28,908 nucleotides of DNA from GYS-P2D sp964414425 (GTDB lineage Bacteria > Bacteroidota > Bacteroidia > Chitinophagales > Saprospiraceae): NCBI GenBank assembly GCA_964414425.1, contig CAYPWL010000038.1:1-28908 (forward strand), given 5' to 3'. This document shows, in pieces, positions 9,063 through 17,934 of this stretch. The position numbers and the translations under genes are program-made. The notes below the pieces were generated by a model, which did no database searches, was not told the origin of the DNA, and was given only the letters and a program-made list of their open reading frames with translations. Positions within the stretch are counted from its first letter, which is position 1. Every line of letters begins with the position of its first letter.

Positions 9063-10469
9063 TTAATAGTGGCATTTCTGACATTCCAATCCACCGATAT
9101 CTTCCACTGTAATTTTCTCTTTTTCTCCAGATGCTAGTTGCTCATGATAGAGCTCATAATTAGCATAATACTCATTGCCTTCGAAGTTCACCTCTGTCTC
9201 TCTATGGCAGTTGATACACCAGCCCATACTCAACGGAGCGTATTGAGCCACGACCTCCATCTCTTCTACTTTTCCATGGCACGTCTGACATTCTACCTGT
9301 CCAGCTACTACGTGCTGCGCATGATTAAAGTATACGTGATCAGGAAGGTTGTGTATTCTTTCCCACTCTATTGGCCCTTGTATTTTCTTCTTTTGTTCGT
9401 TAGTCAGGGAACTGATAAGACCCTCTATCTGGCGAGTGACCTCTCTTGTACCTTTTCTATCAAGCTCATCGATTTCATTATCAGATAGATATTGATCCGT
9501 AATCCACTTGGTGTATAGTTCTTTTACATCCTCTTGAGACATCTCGTCATAATCTTCGATGTAACTATTTTTAGATGGATCGTAACCTACTGAGGCGTAG
9601 ATCTTAGTTAGCTCTTCTGTACCGAAGTATCTTCCATTTTTGATTGCACTGTGACAATTCATACAGGTATTAGTAGCTGGAATTACTGCGTGTTTAGACC
9701 TTCTGGCCCCGTCATGACAATACTGACAGTCGATCTTATTCTCTCCTGCATGTATAGCGTGAGAGAAGTTGATAGGTTGATCTGGCTCATATCCTTGTTG
9801 TCTACCTAAGTGAATGGCATTAGTTACTGTAGTATATCCTCCAAATATTACCGCAGCTAAAATCAACAAGCTTACTACTGGCTTAGAGAATATTCTTCTT
9901 AGTAGTGGTTTTTCAACATATACTTCATTGCCTTTAGCAGCAGCGAGCTTATTAAGACCACTGATGTAATTCATCAAGATCAATGCCAAAGCACCTAACG
10001 CTGCGAAGAGTATCCAGTATAACCATGTGTAGTTGCCTCCACCGCCGCTCGAACCACCTGGCCCTACATCACCGGCTGGTCCTGATGCTGTTGGTACGGC
10101 ATTCGCTACTGCGTCAATATAAAGTAATATGGACTCTATGTCATCATCAGTAAGATTAGGCCAAGACGTCATAACGGTTGGCTTCCACTCACTCCATAGC
10201 TCTAAAGCTCTCGGATGACCTGCATTGATCATGGCTTGACTATTTCTGATCCAACCATATAGGTCTTCTCTTGGATAGTCCGCCCACCGCTCTTGTGTCC
10301 CCGCTAACGCTGGTCCTGTACCAGCAGTCTTCATATTTTTAGCGTGACATGTAGCGCAGTAATTCTTGAATAGTGTCTTACCCGAATCAGCAGATGGCTG
10401 TGCCCATGTTAATTGGAAACAAAGCAAAAAACATCCGATTAAACCGACCTTTATATGTTTTAGACTCAT
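9063..10469 (-). CDS. actA: ACIII subunit ActA, hexahaem cytochrome c
   Basis: First gene of the respiratory operon, 468 residues. After a signal peptide (cleavage near A23) comes a monohaem cytochrome c domain (C38-H42), a Gly-rich linker, two hydrophobic helices (about 149-169 and 196-215), and the pentahaem ActA domain with haem sites at C248, C269, C394, C418 and C463 (all CxxCH). The fused N-terminal monohaem domain gives six haems, one more than the pentahaem ActA of Rhodothermus. The stretch of about 120 residues between the third and fourth sites seems usual for Bacteroidota members. The subunit sits on the periplasmic side and takes electrons from ActB. A good promoter match lies about 50 bases upstream. 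Confidence 0.94.
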   Translation of the reverse strand: MSLKHIKVGLIGCFLLCFQLTWAQPSADSGKTLFKNYCATCHAKNMKTAGTGPALAGTQERWADYPREDLYGWIRNSQAMINAGHPRALELWSEWKPTVMTSWPNLTDDDIESILLYIDAVANAVPTASGPAGDVGPGGSSGGGGNYTWLYWILFAALGALALILMNYISGLNKLAAAKGNEVYVEKPLLRRIFSKPVVSLLILAAVIFGGYTTVTNAIHLGRQQGYEPDQPINFSHAIHAGENKIDCQYCHDGARRSKHAVIPATNTCMNCHSAIKNGRYFGTEELTKIYASVGYDPSKNSYIEDYDEMSQEDVKELYTKWITDQYLSDNEIDELDRKGTREVTRQIEGLISSLTNEQKKKIQGPIEWERIHNLPDHVYFNHAQHVVAGQVECQTCHGKVEEMEVVAQYAPLSMGWCINCHRETEVNFEGNEYYANYELYHEQLASGEKEKITVEDIGGLECQKCHY

Positions 10470-10518
10470 TGTTTATCTTTTTCTACTGTTAGAGGGCATT
10501 ATCATCTAAAATTTCCCG

Positions 10519-10551
10519 CAAAATTAACCCTCGAACCCTATATATTACAAC
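10519..10551 (-). promoter_or_regulatory. Putative Bacteroidota-type promoter of the act-cox operon
   Basis: On the minus strand, bases 10526-10519 read TAATTTTG, an exact match to the TAnnTTTG -7 box of Bacteroidota. A GTTG (-33 type) lies at 10551-10548 with 21 bases between, within the range reported for these promoters. Transcription would start near 10512 and give a leader of about 43 bases before the actA ATG. The fit to position and gene direction is good, but it is only a motif match. Confidence 0.5.
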
Positions 10552-10593
10552 ATCCACGATTCACCATTTTTATTCAGACTCAATACAAATAAC

Positions 10594-11388
10594 TTATACC
10601 GACACCGCCGCTTTGATATGAGGATGAGGATCATAGTTTACCAACTCGAAATCTTCATATCTAAAGTCCTCAATGTTCTGCACCTCAGGATTTATTTTCA
10701 TCTGAGGCAAAGGTCGAGAGTCCCTTGTCAGCTGTGTGCGTGCTTGATCTAAATGATTATTATATAAGTGCACATCTCCAAAAGAATGTACAAACTCACC
10801 ATACTTTAGGTCGCATACCTGTGCAATCATCATTGTCAACAGAGCATATGAAGCTATGTTAAATGGTACGCCTAGAAAGGTATCTGCCGATCGCTGATAC
10901 AATTGGCATGACAGCTTACCATCCGCCACATAAAACTGAAAGAGACAGTGACATGGCATCAAAGCCATATCATCTAACTCACCTACGTTCCAAGCGCTAA
11001 CAATCATCCTACGAGAGTTAGGATTATGCTTAATCATGTCTATAACCTGATTGAGCTGATCAACCACTCTACCATCTGTGGTCTCCCATCTACGCCACTG
11101 CTTACCATATACTGGGCCAAGATCTCCATCCTCTCGAGCCCACTCGTCCCATATCTTAACCCTATTATCTTGAAGATACTTAACATTAGTATCCCCCTTG
11201 ATAAACCATAAGAGCTCATGTATAATAGATCGAAGATGTAATTTTTTAGTTGTGAGAAGGGGAAAGCCTTGCTGCAGATCAAATCTCATCTGATAGCCAA
11301 AACAGCTGATAGTACCAGTGCCGGTTCTATCGCCTTTAGAAATACCATTATCCAGGATATGCCTCAAGAGGTCATGATACTGTTTCAT
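10594..11388 (-). CDS. thyA: Thymidylate synthase
   Basis: Makes dTMP from dUMP with methylenetetrahydrofolate as carbon donor and reductant. The 264-residue protein matches E. coli ThyA in length and along its sequence: RTGTGT near the N-terminus, the dUMP phosphate-binding SRRMIVSAWN, the catalytic Cys in the MPCHC stretch (C146 in E. coli numbering), QRSADTFLGVPFN, and the C-terminal DPHPHIKA ending in VSV. I chose the ATG at 11388 (MKQYHDLL), which aligns with the E. coli start. The open frame extends six codons further to a GTG at 11406 that adds nothing conserved. The gene stands alone, 124 bases before the act operon; no folA follows it. Confidence 0.97.
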   Translation of the reverse strand: MKQYHDLLRHILDNGISKGDRTGTGTISCFGYQMRFDLQQGFPLLTTKKLHLRSIIHELLWFIKGDTNVKYLQDNRVKIWDEWAREDGDLGPVYGKQWRRWETTDGRVVDQLNQVIDMIKHNPNSRRMIVSAWNVGELDDMALMPCHCLFQFYVADGKLSCQLYQRSADTFLGVPFNIASYALLTMMIAQVCDLKYGEFVHSFGDVHLYNNHLDQARTQLTRDSRPLPQMKINPEVQNIEDFRYEDFELVNYDPHPHIKAAVSV

Positions 11389-11526
11389 TCTCACGGTTGT
11401 TGCCACAAATATGATATAAATTAATTACATATATGTTCTATTTCATATGTATTCATGCTACATTATACCAACATTAATTATCGTCCATCATTTTTTAGTA
11501 ATTTCAGTTTACACAATCGATAAATT

Positions 11527-12723
11527 TTGTTTTCACGCTTAGCTATATGTCTGGGGTTAGTCATCTTGACGCAACTGAGCCTGGCGCAGCCTATCGTAAG
11601 GTGTGGCAGTCATGCGCCAGAGACAATAGATGAAGGTGCCCGTCATGCAGATCAGGCGTTCACTAGGAATGAAATCATTATTCCTATTGTCTTCCATGTG
11701 GTATGGAATAGCCCCGAAGAAAATATTGCTGAGGAACTCTTAAGTAGCCAACTGCAGGTAATCAATGATGACTTTAATCGGCTTAACCCAGATCTCATCA
11801 ATGTACCAAGGCGATTTCAAGACGATGTAAGTAGTATCGGTATAAGATTCTGCTTGGCACAGCAAGATCCTAACGGCAATCCGCATACCGGAGTCATCAG
11901 GGTACAAACCGATGTATCGTCGATCGGAGGGCAAAGAGAATCAGAAAGCAATCTAAGCTTGATTAAAAACTCATCTCTCGGCGGTTCAGATGCTTGGGAT
12001 CCGGAGAGATACCTCAATGTATGGATAGGTGCACGTGATGATGGTATAGCGGGCATAGCCACATTTCCTACGGCATTAGAGGCTGGCACGCCAGAAGATG
12101 GGATAGAACTTGACTATACCGTTGTAGGCATACGTAATGACACTTCTGCATTTAACCTCGGACGGACGCTCACCCATGAGATCGGACATTATCTAAATCT
12201 GGAGCATCCTTGGGGTAGCACGGTGAGTTGCATAAATGGTGATGATTTTGTCGATGACACCCCGGACCAAGGAGAGATCTACTTTGGCTGTATTGTCGAT
12301 GAACGTCGTAGTTGTGGATCCGTAGACATGGTCAATAACTTTATGAACTTCTTAGATGATGGCTGTCTATGGTTCTTTACTAATGGTCAGCGAGATCGGA
12401 TGATCGATGCACTCTTTAGATTAAGGTTTGGATTGATTTCTTCTGGTATATGTGCAGACACAAGACCAGTCCCACCAAGGCCTCTTGATATTGCTGTGCT
12501 ACGTCAGATTCCATTTGGATATCAGATCGACCTCTCATTCTTGCCTGAACTTGACTATCGATTGGAACTATATGATATCACGGGTAGGTTGATGTGGACA
12601 GAAAATCAGAATGGTCTATCAACTCACTTAATAGATCTTACGAGGTTTAACACAGGAGTATATGTCGTCAGGTTTGTAGCCGATGATATAGAGCAGGCTG
12701 CCAAGATATTTATTAGAAATTAG
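11527..12723 (+). CDS. Secreted pappalysin-like (M43) metalloprotease with T9SS sorting domain
   Basis: A 398-residue secreted zinc protease. A hydrophobic signal peptide (about 1-20, ending SLAQ) precedes a propeptide-like region and the catalytic domain, with the zinc motif HEIGHYLNLEH (H217, E218, H221, H227) and the Met-turn NFMNF further on, as in family M43. The last 80 residues, with YRLELYDITGRLMW and a terminal KIFIRN, have the character of a type A type IX secretion sorting domain, so the protein is probably exported across the outer membrane. There is no ATG before the signal peptide. An in-frame TAA ends at 11523, leaving ATT (11524) or TTG (11527) as start; I chose TTG. Its 3' end overlaps the lptD-like gene by 11 bases. 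Confidence 0.88.
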   Translation: MFSRLAICLGLVILTQLSLAQPIVRCGSHAPETIDEGARHADQAFTRNEIIIPIVFHVVWNSPEENIAEELLSSQLQVINDDFNRLNPDLINVPRRFQDDVSSIGIRFCLAQQDPNGNPHTGVIRVQTDVSSIGGQRESESNLSLIKNSSLGGSDAWDPERYLNVWIGARDDGIAGIATFPTALEAGTPEDGIELDYTVVGIRNDTSAFNLGRTLTHEIGHYLNLEHPWGSTVSCINGDDFVDDTPDQGEIYFGCIVDERRSCGSVDMVNNFMNFLDDGCLWFFTNGQRDRMIDALFRLRFGLISSGICADTRPVPPRPLDIAVLRQIPFGYQIDLSFLPELDYRLELYDITGRLMWTENQNGLSTHLIDLTRFNTGVYVVRFVADDIEQAAKIFIRN

Positions 12724-15442
12724 TAAAGTTGGACTGGAATGCGGACCTCCCATTCTCATACTTTAAGAAATCACTAAATGGTGCCGACGAGACTCCAATA
12801 AAGAATGTAAATGTATCTGCAGACGGTTGCCAGCTCAATCGCATATTCCAACAATGCAACTGCCGATTGAGGGAAAATGATGGATAGACAAACTGCTTAT
12901 CAACAAAATTATAAGATAAGTTGCCCACAGACATTCCCCACTTATCGGTCAATGGGATATTTCCAGTAGTCATCTGTATACTATGAGTCTGCACCCCCCA
13001 GTCATTGTCATTGACCGTTCCTCTATTACCGAAGACAAATGAGTGCCTTATGCGAGCATTCTCAAACCAAGAGAACAACTCCGGATCTTTGTGAGGATCC
13101 CTTTTAGCCTCTCTCTTATTCTTAGGAGGCTCTCCCCCATATAAAATGAGATCTCTCAAATCACTCAAAGAAAAGTTAGTTGCCAAGTTGATTGAGAAGT
13201 TTTCAACTCGTACAAGTCGTTTACGATCAGACCACACAGTGGTATTGATACGATTACCTTGCTCATTCTCAAGATATGGATCGAGAGTACCTCGTATTGA
13301 TAGAGTAGTAATATTCTTAAATATGTTGGTATTAGCGGTGAGGCTGGCCGTAGACCACTGCAGGCTATCGGCTTGTAGGTTGTAGCTACCGGATAGATTG
13401 AGTGAATTAAATATTTTAAACTTCTTCTCAGTGCTATCCCTCTTGCTATAATACTTCCCTTCAACCGTATTGGCAAAGTTATAGGTTACCCGTGCACCTC
13501 CTTGTTGAAGGTTACCTACGGCGAATAAATTTTCATTCTCTATGTCATTGAAATTTGCAATATTTTCTCGACCGTTAAAGGGGTTAAAGGCAATTTGCTC
13601 GTCTACCGATATATCTGGATTGGGATCAAAAACTATACGTCGATCCTCCGTCGATGGCGAAAAGCTTAATCCTAAGGATGGTCTCAGTTGATGTCTAAAA
13701 CCACGAAAGAAACCTTTTTTGAATTGTATCGTACTAAATATGTTAGTGGTCAACCCTGCACTTACTGATAGATTACGCAATGGTTCAAATCCCGATCGAA
13801 CACCACTGACTACCTCTCCGTCATCATCAAGGTTCAACTCACGCTGCTGCAAAAACCATAACTCTTCGTAATCAATACTGGTATTAAAATTAAAATGCTC
13901 AAATAAACTGTATGATGCTGCCACATCTACATCGTGCGAAAATCCTCCCCTAAACAAATCAAGTGTTTGAGAAGAAAACAAGGTTGTATCTGTCGTCACA
14001 AGAGTATTCTCAAATTGACCATCATACTGGACATTAATCTTTTCGAACCACTTGTCATTAGCCGATGTGGTCTTAGGTGAGTTAAATGGAAATATCCTGC
14101 TCATCCTCAATTGCACATCAGGCAGCGTAAAGGATATACTCCGGTTGAGCGTATTCTGACTGTGCCTTATCGCAGAGGTGAAAGTCCAATTGTCTGACAG
14201 CCTATATGCATAACTAAAGTTAGAATTGATCTGACTATTCAATTGAGACTGTGCATCCTCATTAGTCCGTCTATCGTGATCATTGAGCGTAAATCGCAAT
14301 GACCCGCCTATAGTCCTATACGGGTGCGCCTTAGTATCCTGTCTATGATTAATAGCAAAACTGAACGATGATTGAACATTGGGATTCAACTCATTGAAAA
14401 CATCAATCAGTTGACGAGAATATTCAAAATCCACCACCCCGCTATACTTGTAACGCTTCCTATAATTAGAATTAAGATTGAGCACCCAAGAGCCTCGGGC
14501 ATACAACTCTGACCTCACTGCCAAGTCTACATAATCGTTAATAGCGAAGTAGTACCCCAGCCCTCTTATCCCCAACCCCAATCTCGGATCTCTCCGAATC
14601 GGATCTTCGGGATATATGAGTCCTGATGAGGCATTGTTGAGATTCAAGAGTGGTACAAATGCAAATGGCGCAACTACAGGTGTGGGTATTCCAGCCAGCT
14701 CTAAATTAGCTGGACCGATAACCGCCAGTCGGTTAGGGATAAACTTAAGTTTCGTAGTACGGATGCCCCAGTGCGGATGCTCCAGATTACAACTGGTGAT
14801 CAGTGCATTACGGTTATAGATCACATCGTCGATATGGAGGCTGTCATTCTCTCCTTTGACAAACTTAGTGACAGCGCCGTGGATGTAGAGATCATTTTGG
14901 ACGATGTTAGCACCGTATATTAGACCTTTCTGACTCTCCGTATTGAATAGAATTTCATCTGCTGCTGCATTTTGCTCTCCAGATTTAAACTGCGCTTTTG
15001 GTGATTTCTTATCTCTTCGAAATGCACGAATGTTATTCGTATTGAAGTTCAGGATGATATAATCTGCGGTGACTTCATAGTCGGTGTACTTCACATAAGC
15101 TTGGCCGTATAGATGAGCCTCCTGATGGACTATATCAAGAAAATTAGAATCCACGGAGCCATACTCTATCAATTCTGAAGAACCTGAGGCATTGGGCGTA
15201 GGACTACTGGGATTGAAAATATCCGCCTCAAAATCATCTATAATTTCTTCGTACTCGCTCTCTTCATCAATTCTGAGATCTGGCGTACCATTAGTGTCAA
15301 TGACTGCGCTGTTTGGAAGAGTATCATTAATCACCTTTAGGACCGTTGTAGTATCAACAGATTGTGCGTTTAAAAACGCGGGCGCCCCAACGGCACAACC
15401 GATTATCATCACGATATATCTTAATAAAGATCCTTCAAACAT
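12713..15442 (-). CDS. lptD: LptD-like outer-membrane LPS assembly protein
   Basis: A 909-residue outer-membrane protein of the Bacteroidota LptD type. After a signal peptide (about 1-26) and an acidic linker comes an OstA/LptA-like beta domain (about residues 90-210, with HLYGQAYVKYTDYEVTAD). A long LptD beta-barrel follows, made of alternating aromatic strands and ending in a terminal aromatic residue (FTNF). LptD inserts lipopolysaccharide into the outer leaflet. The gene is convergent with the protease, overlapping it by 11 bases, and divergent from the MCE-family lipid-transport gene; both neighbouring roles concern outer-membrane lipid. Naming it lptD rests on family resemblance; no partner lptE is visible. 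Confidence 0.85.
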   Translation of the reverse strand: MFEGSLLRYIVMIIGCAVGAPAFLNAQSVDTTTVLKVINDTLPNSAVIDTNGTPDLRIDEESEYEEIIDDFEADIFNPSSPTPNASGSSELIEYGSVDSNFLDIVHQEAHLYGQAYVKYTDYEVTADYIILNFNTNNIRAFRRDKKSPKAQFKSGEQNAAADEILFNTESQKGLIYGANIVQNDLYIHGAVTKFVKGENDSLHIDDVIYNRNALITSCNLEHPHWGIRTTKLKFIPNRLAVIGPANLELAGIPTPVVAPFAFVPLLNLNNASSGLIYPEDPIRRDPRLGLGIRGLGYYFAINDYVDLAVRSELYARGSWVLNLNSNYRKRYKYSGVVDFEYSRQLIDVFNELNPNVQSSFSFAINHRQDTKAHPYRTIGGSLRFTLNDHDRRTNEDAQSQLNSQINSNFSYAYRLSDNWTFTSAIRHSQNTLNRSISFTLPDVQLRMSRIFPFNSPKTTSANDKWFEKINVQYDGQFENTLVTTDTTLFSSQTLDLFRGGFSHDVDVAASYSLFEHFNFNTSIDYEELWFLQQRELNLDDDGEVVSGVRSGFEPLRNLSVSAGLTTNIFSTIQFKKGFFRGFRHQLRPSLGLSFSPSTEDRRIVFDPNPDISVDEQIAFNPFNGRENIANFNDIENENLFAVGNLQQGGARVTYNFANTVEGKYYSKRDSTEKKFKIFNSLNLSGSYNLQADSLQWSTASLTANTNIFKNITTLSIRGTLDPYLENEQGNRINTTVWSDRKRLVRVENFSINLATNFSLSDLRDLILYGGEPPKNKREAKRDPHKDPELFSWFENARIRHSFVFGNRGTVNDNDWGVQTHSIQMTTGNIPLTDKWGMSVGNLSYNFVDKQFVYPSFSLNRQLHCWNMRLSWQPSADTFTFFIGVSSAPFSDFLKYENGRSAFQSNFTNF

Positions 15443-15783
15443 TACTGAGTAATACGATTCTTAGCAGCCGTCGTCTATACCACCATAAAAGTGGCTCATT
15501 TTAAATGCCAATCTAAAAAACACACTGTTATTAGCACGATATTAACGAATACGACATCAGGCCCGTTGCTTTGTACAAAGATATGAGACAATTTCTGAGC
15601 CATATTGCACTAAAAACGACCACATGCGTTCTATCGATATGAACCCCGATAATCTTTTCATGTTGATTCTGTGTATTCGAGATAGAATACATGGACCTAT
15701 AAGGCGGACTGATCATAAATAATATTATCAACAGCAATCGGTTAGTTTCGAAAAATTAATTTTGCACCTCAATTCAGAAGGAT
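15443..15783. other. Divergent intergenic region between the lptD-like and MCE-family genes
   Basis: This 341-base gap must hold promoters in both directions. A TAATTTTG lies just before the plus-strand MCE gene. On the minus strand a TATCTTTG (15583-15576) matches the -7 consensus but has no clear -33 partner. A 12-base perfect palindrome, CTTTGTACAAAG, sits at 15569-15580 and overlaps that box. A 68-codon open frame on the minus strand has no recognisable domain and I do not consider it a gene. Confidence 0.5.
15757..15764 (+). promoter_or_regulatory. Possible -7 box of the MCE-family gene
   Basis: TAATTTTG is an exact match to the TAnnTTTG -7 consensus, 19 bases upstream of the ATG. No TTG is found 17-23 bases further upstream, so only half of the promoter is supported. 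The predicted leader would be about 13 bases. Confidence 0.35.
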
Positions 15784-16866
15784 ATGTCTAAAGAGCTAAT
15801 TATTGGAGCAGTAAGTATCATCGCAATAGCATTGTTTTTGTGGGGCTATCAGTTCGTAAAGGGCAAAAATATCCTGGGTAAGGTTCAAACCTTTCATACC
15901 ACCTATGATAACGTGGAAGGATTGAAAATGGCCGCACCGGTCGAAATCAATGGATATGTCGTAGGGTCAGTCTCTAAAATAGAAATGAACCCTCAGGAGG
16001 CAAAGAGCATGATGATCTCATTTGACGTGCAGGGTGATTGGAAGTTGCCGAGCAACACTATTGCAAGGCTATCAGCCGATAATAGCTTAGTAGGGTCTAA
16101 AAAAATCATTTTAGATTTCGATGAAATTTGCACGACCGATTGTGCTCAGTCAGGCGACTATATGGAACCAGGATATCGAGGGATGTTAGAGTCCATCATA
16201 GGGACTGATGATCTCCGTCAAAAGATGTCCGTAATCCGTGAAGAATCTTCACCTATCCTCGACTCTGTATTATATACTTTGACGGATCCTAATTCGGATA
16301 ATGTAGTGAGCAATAGCCTCACCAACCTCGAAAGCACACTCGATAACATGAATCGTATGACCAATACGATGAATCGGCTTATGGCCGCATCTTATGACAA
16401 TCTCAGTCAGACTGTCCAGAACATGGCTATCGTAACTGGCTCTCTGGCTAATACTAATGATGATCTCGAGCTTATGATCAGTAACATGGCCTCTCTTTCG
16501 CAGCAGATAGTAGACGCTGATTTAGGAAGCACTCTGGGGCGGACTTCAGAAACGTTTGACAATACCAACAAACTGCTCTTAAGCCTGGATTCCACTGTTA
16601 CTAAGGCAAGCGGATCTTTTGATAAGATTGATGGTTTATTACAATCTGTAGAAAGTGGCGATGGCTCAATTGCTAAACTGCTCAATGATCCTGGCATCTA
16701 TGATAACCTCGACAATACGACCAAAAATCTATCTCTATTGCTCCAGGATATGAGATTGAATCCTAAGCGCTATGTTCGACTCTCAGTATTTGGCAGAAAA
16801 GGAAATCAATACACCTCACCTGAGGAAGATCCAGCGTTCGAATTGGAGCAGACCCCTAAAAACTAA
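15784..16866 (+). CDS. MlaD/MCE-family lipid-transport protein
   Basis: A 360-residue inner-membrane-anchored periplasmic protein. One N-terminal helix (about 5-23) is followed by an MCE domain (about 37-115) with the family patterns NVEGLKMAAPVEINGYVVG and NSLVGSKKIILDF. A long, helical C-terminal region (about 150-330) follows, rich in Asn, Ser and Leu and likely to form the coiled tunnel part of an MCE hexamer. MCE proteins carry phospholipids between the inner and outer membranes. The permease and ATPase (MlaE/MlaF type) are not adjacent, and neither is the amidase gene that often precedes this gene in Bacteroidota. The neighbouring divergent lptD-like gene fits an envelope-lipid theme. 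Confidence 0.9.
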   Translation: MSKELIIGAVSIIAIALFLWGYQFVKGKNILGKVQTFHTTYDNVEGLKMAAPVEINGYVVGSVSKIEMNPQEAKSMMISFDVQGDWKLPSNTIARLSADNSLVGSKKIILDFDEICTTDCAQSGDYMEPGYRGMLESIIGTDDLRQKMSVIREESSPILDSVLYTLTDPNSDNVVSNSLTNLESTLDNMNRMTNTMNRLMAASYDNLSQTVQNMAIVTGSLANTNDDLELMISNMASLSQQIVDADLGSTLGRTSETFDNTNKLLLSLDSTVTKASGSFDKIDGLLQSVESGDGSIAKLLNDPGIYDNLDNTTKNLSLLLQDMRLNPKRYVRLSVFGRKGNQYTSPEEDPAFELEQTPKN

Positions 16867-16952
16867 AGTACTCTACAATCCCTGCCTCTGTAGGGACACC
16901 AGTCCGAATAATGAGTGTGCTGTTCATCTTCTGCTGATGTAAGCACAAAAGT

Positions 16953-17738
16953 CTACGCCGCTTCAGACAGTTGGGCGGTCAGGTTATACTTATACCAAAT
17001 CACCATGAGCTTCATTGGGATCTGTATAGCATCTTTGGCGCCTAATCGAGAGTCATCAACGTGTACCCATCTTGCTAATGGCTGCTCATAGATATGATTC
17101 ATCACATTGTCTGGGCTATAGAATCTCTTAAGCCTTATAAATATCTCAACATCAAATAACCACTTAGTCTGAAATGGCACTGCAAATGCTGTTGAGATTA
17201 CACTCTTTCTAAAAACCTTAGCCCCACATTGCGTATCCTCTATCGGCAACCTTAATATCATATAGATAAATGCCTTTACGATATTAGAAAAAATAGATCT
17301 TAAGAAATTCCTATCAATACCTTCGCCTTCACCCTTGTTTCTTGATCCATATACTACATCGAGTTTATTATCTGAATAAAGTTTTTCAGTTATTGATTTG
17401 AAGTCTTCAAAGTCTGTCGAAAGGTCTGCATCTATGAAACCAATAAACTCTGCATGGTTTTCTGATGAGGTCAAAATCACCGTTGGTATATATCGCAAAT
17501 CAACATCTGATCGCATCATTGACAAAAAATCCATTCCATCGAATCGGGGCATATTCAGATCTAATAATATAAGCTCTGGGAGTCTAATATTCTTATCTCT
17601 AAGGTAGCTTATTGCTTGCTCTCCATCTTTGACGAACTCAAATTGATGATTCAACTTTAGATTGTCCGTGACAACCTTAAATTTCAACAATTCAATCTCA
17701 TCATCCTCCACGACGAGTATATTCAACACTGATGACAT
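16953..17738 (-). CDS. Chimera: response-regulator receiver fragment joined to glycosyltransferase family 2 C-terminal part
   Basis: The first 94 residues are a CheY-like receiver: acidic pocket E11-D13, phosphoacceptor D60 in LILLDLNMPRFDG, and T90 in TVILTSSEN. At about residue 95 the sequence changes abruptly to a family 2 glycosyltransferase of the polyprenyl-phosphate type, beginning at EFIGFIDADLS (DAD at 103-105) and running to the usual C-terminus. The receiver lacks its last strand and helix with the conserved Lys; the transferase lacks its N-terminal nucleotide-binding half. The join lies near 17449-17458. An internal deletion between two formerly separate genes is the simplest reading, and an assembly join is the alternative. 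Neither half is likely to work normally. The gene converges with the MCE gene across an 86-base gap that contains only weak inverted repeats. Confidence 0.8.
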   Translation of the reverse strand: MSSVLNILVVEDDEIELLKFKVVTDNLKLNHQFEFVKDGEQAISYLRDKNIRLPELILLDLNMPRFDGMDFLSMMRSDVDLRYIPTVILTSSENHAEFIGFIDADLSTDFEDFKSITEKLYSDNKLDVVYGSRNKGEGEGIDRNFLRSIFSNIVKAFIYMILRLPIEDTQCGAKVFRKSVISTAFAVPFQTKWLFDVEIFIRLKRFYSPDNVMNHIYEQPLARWVHVDDSRLGAKDAIQIPMKLMVIWYKYNLTAQLSEAA

Positions 17739-17934
17739 ACGATATAATTAAAGCCAATAAGCAAAATACATCATACCTCTAAGATTTAAACTATACCACC
17801 CTCGTTATAATAGACACCGAATAGGATAATCTTCCCTTGATTACAACATAATAACATAGTCATAAATTCAGCTGTATCGGCGAGCGTGCTCAAAAAATCC
17901 TTCCATACAGCAATAGGGATAGACGACTGTATAA

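Noticed and set aside
9138..9488. 116-codon plus-strand frame inside actA
   Set aside because: Lies antisense within the haem-binding actA frame, without any domain of its own.
9305..9660. Long segment between the third and fourth haem sites of ActA as a possible insertion
   Set aside because: From memory, Bacteroidota ActA proteins commonly have this extra segment, so it is not specific to this genome.
11406..11413. CATATTTG upstream of thyA as a -7 promoter box
   Set aside because: One mismatch to TAnnTTTG and no TTG at the right distance upstream.
15569..15580. Palindrome CTTTGTACAAAG, with the core TTGTACAA repeated at 22059-22066
   Set aside because: The same TTGTACAA core also occurs inside the actB coding sequence (near 7838-7848), so two intergenic copies are weak evidence of a shared operator.
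15531..15737. 68-codon open frame on the minus strand in the gap before the MCE gene
   Set aside because: No recognisable domain, unusual residue mix, and it spans promoter-like sequence; probably chance.
16867..16952. Weak inverted repeats (CCCT/AGGG and TGTGCT/AGCACA) between the MCE gene and the chimera
   Set aside because: Short stems, long loops and no T-run; not enough to call a terminator.
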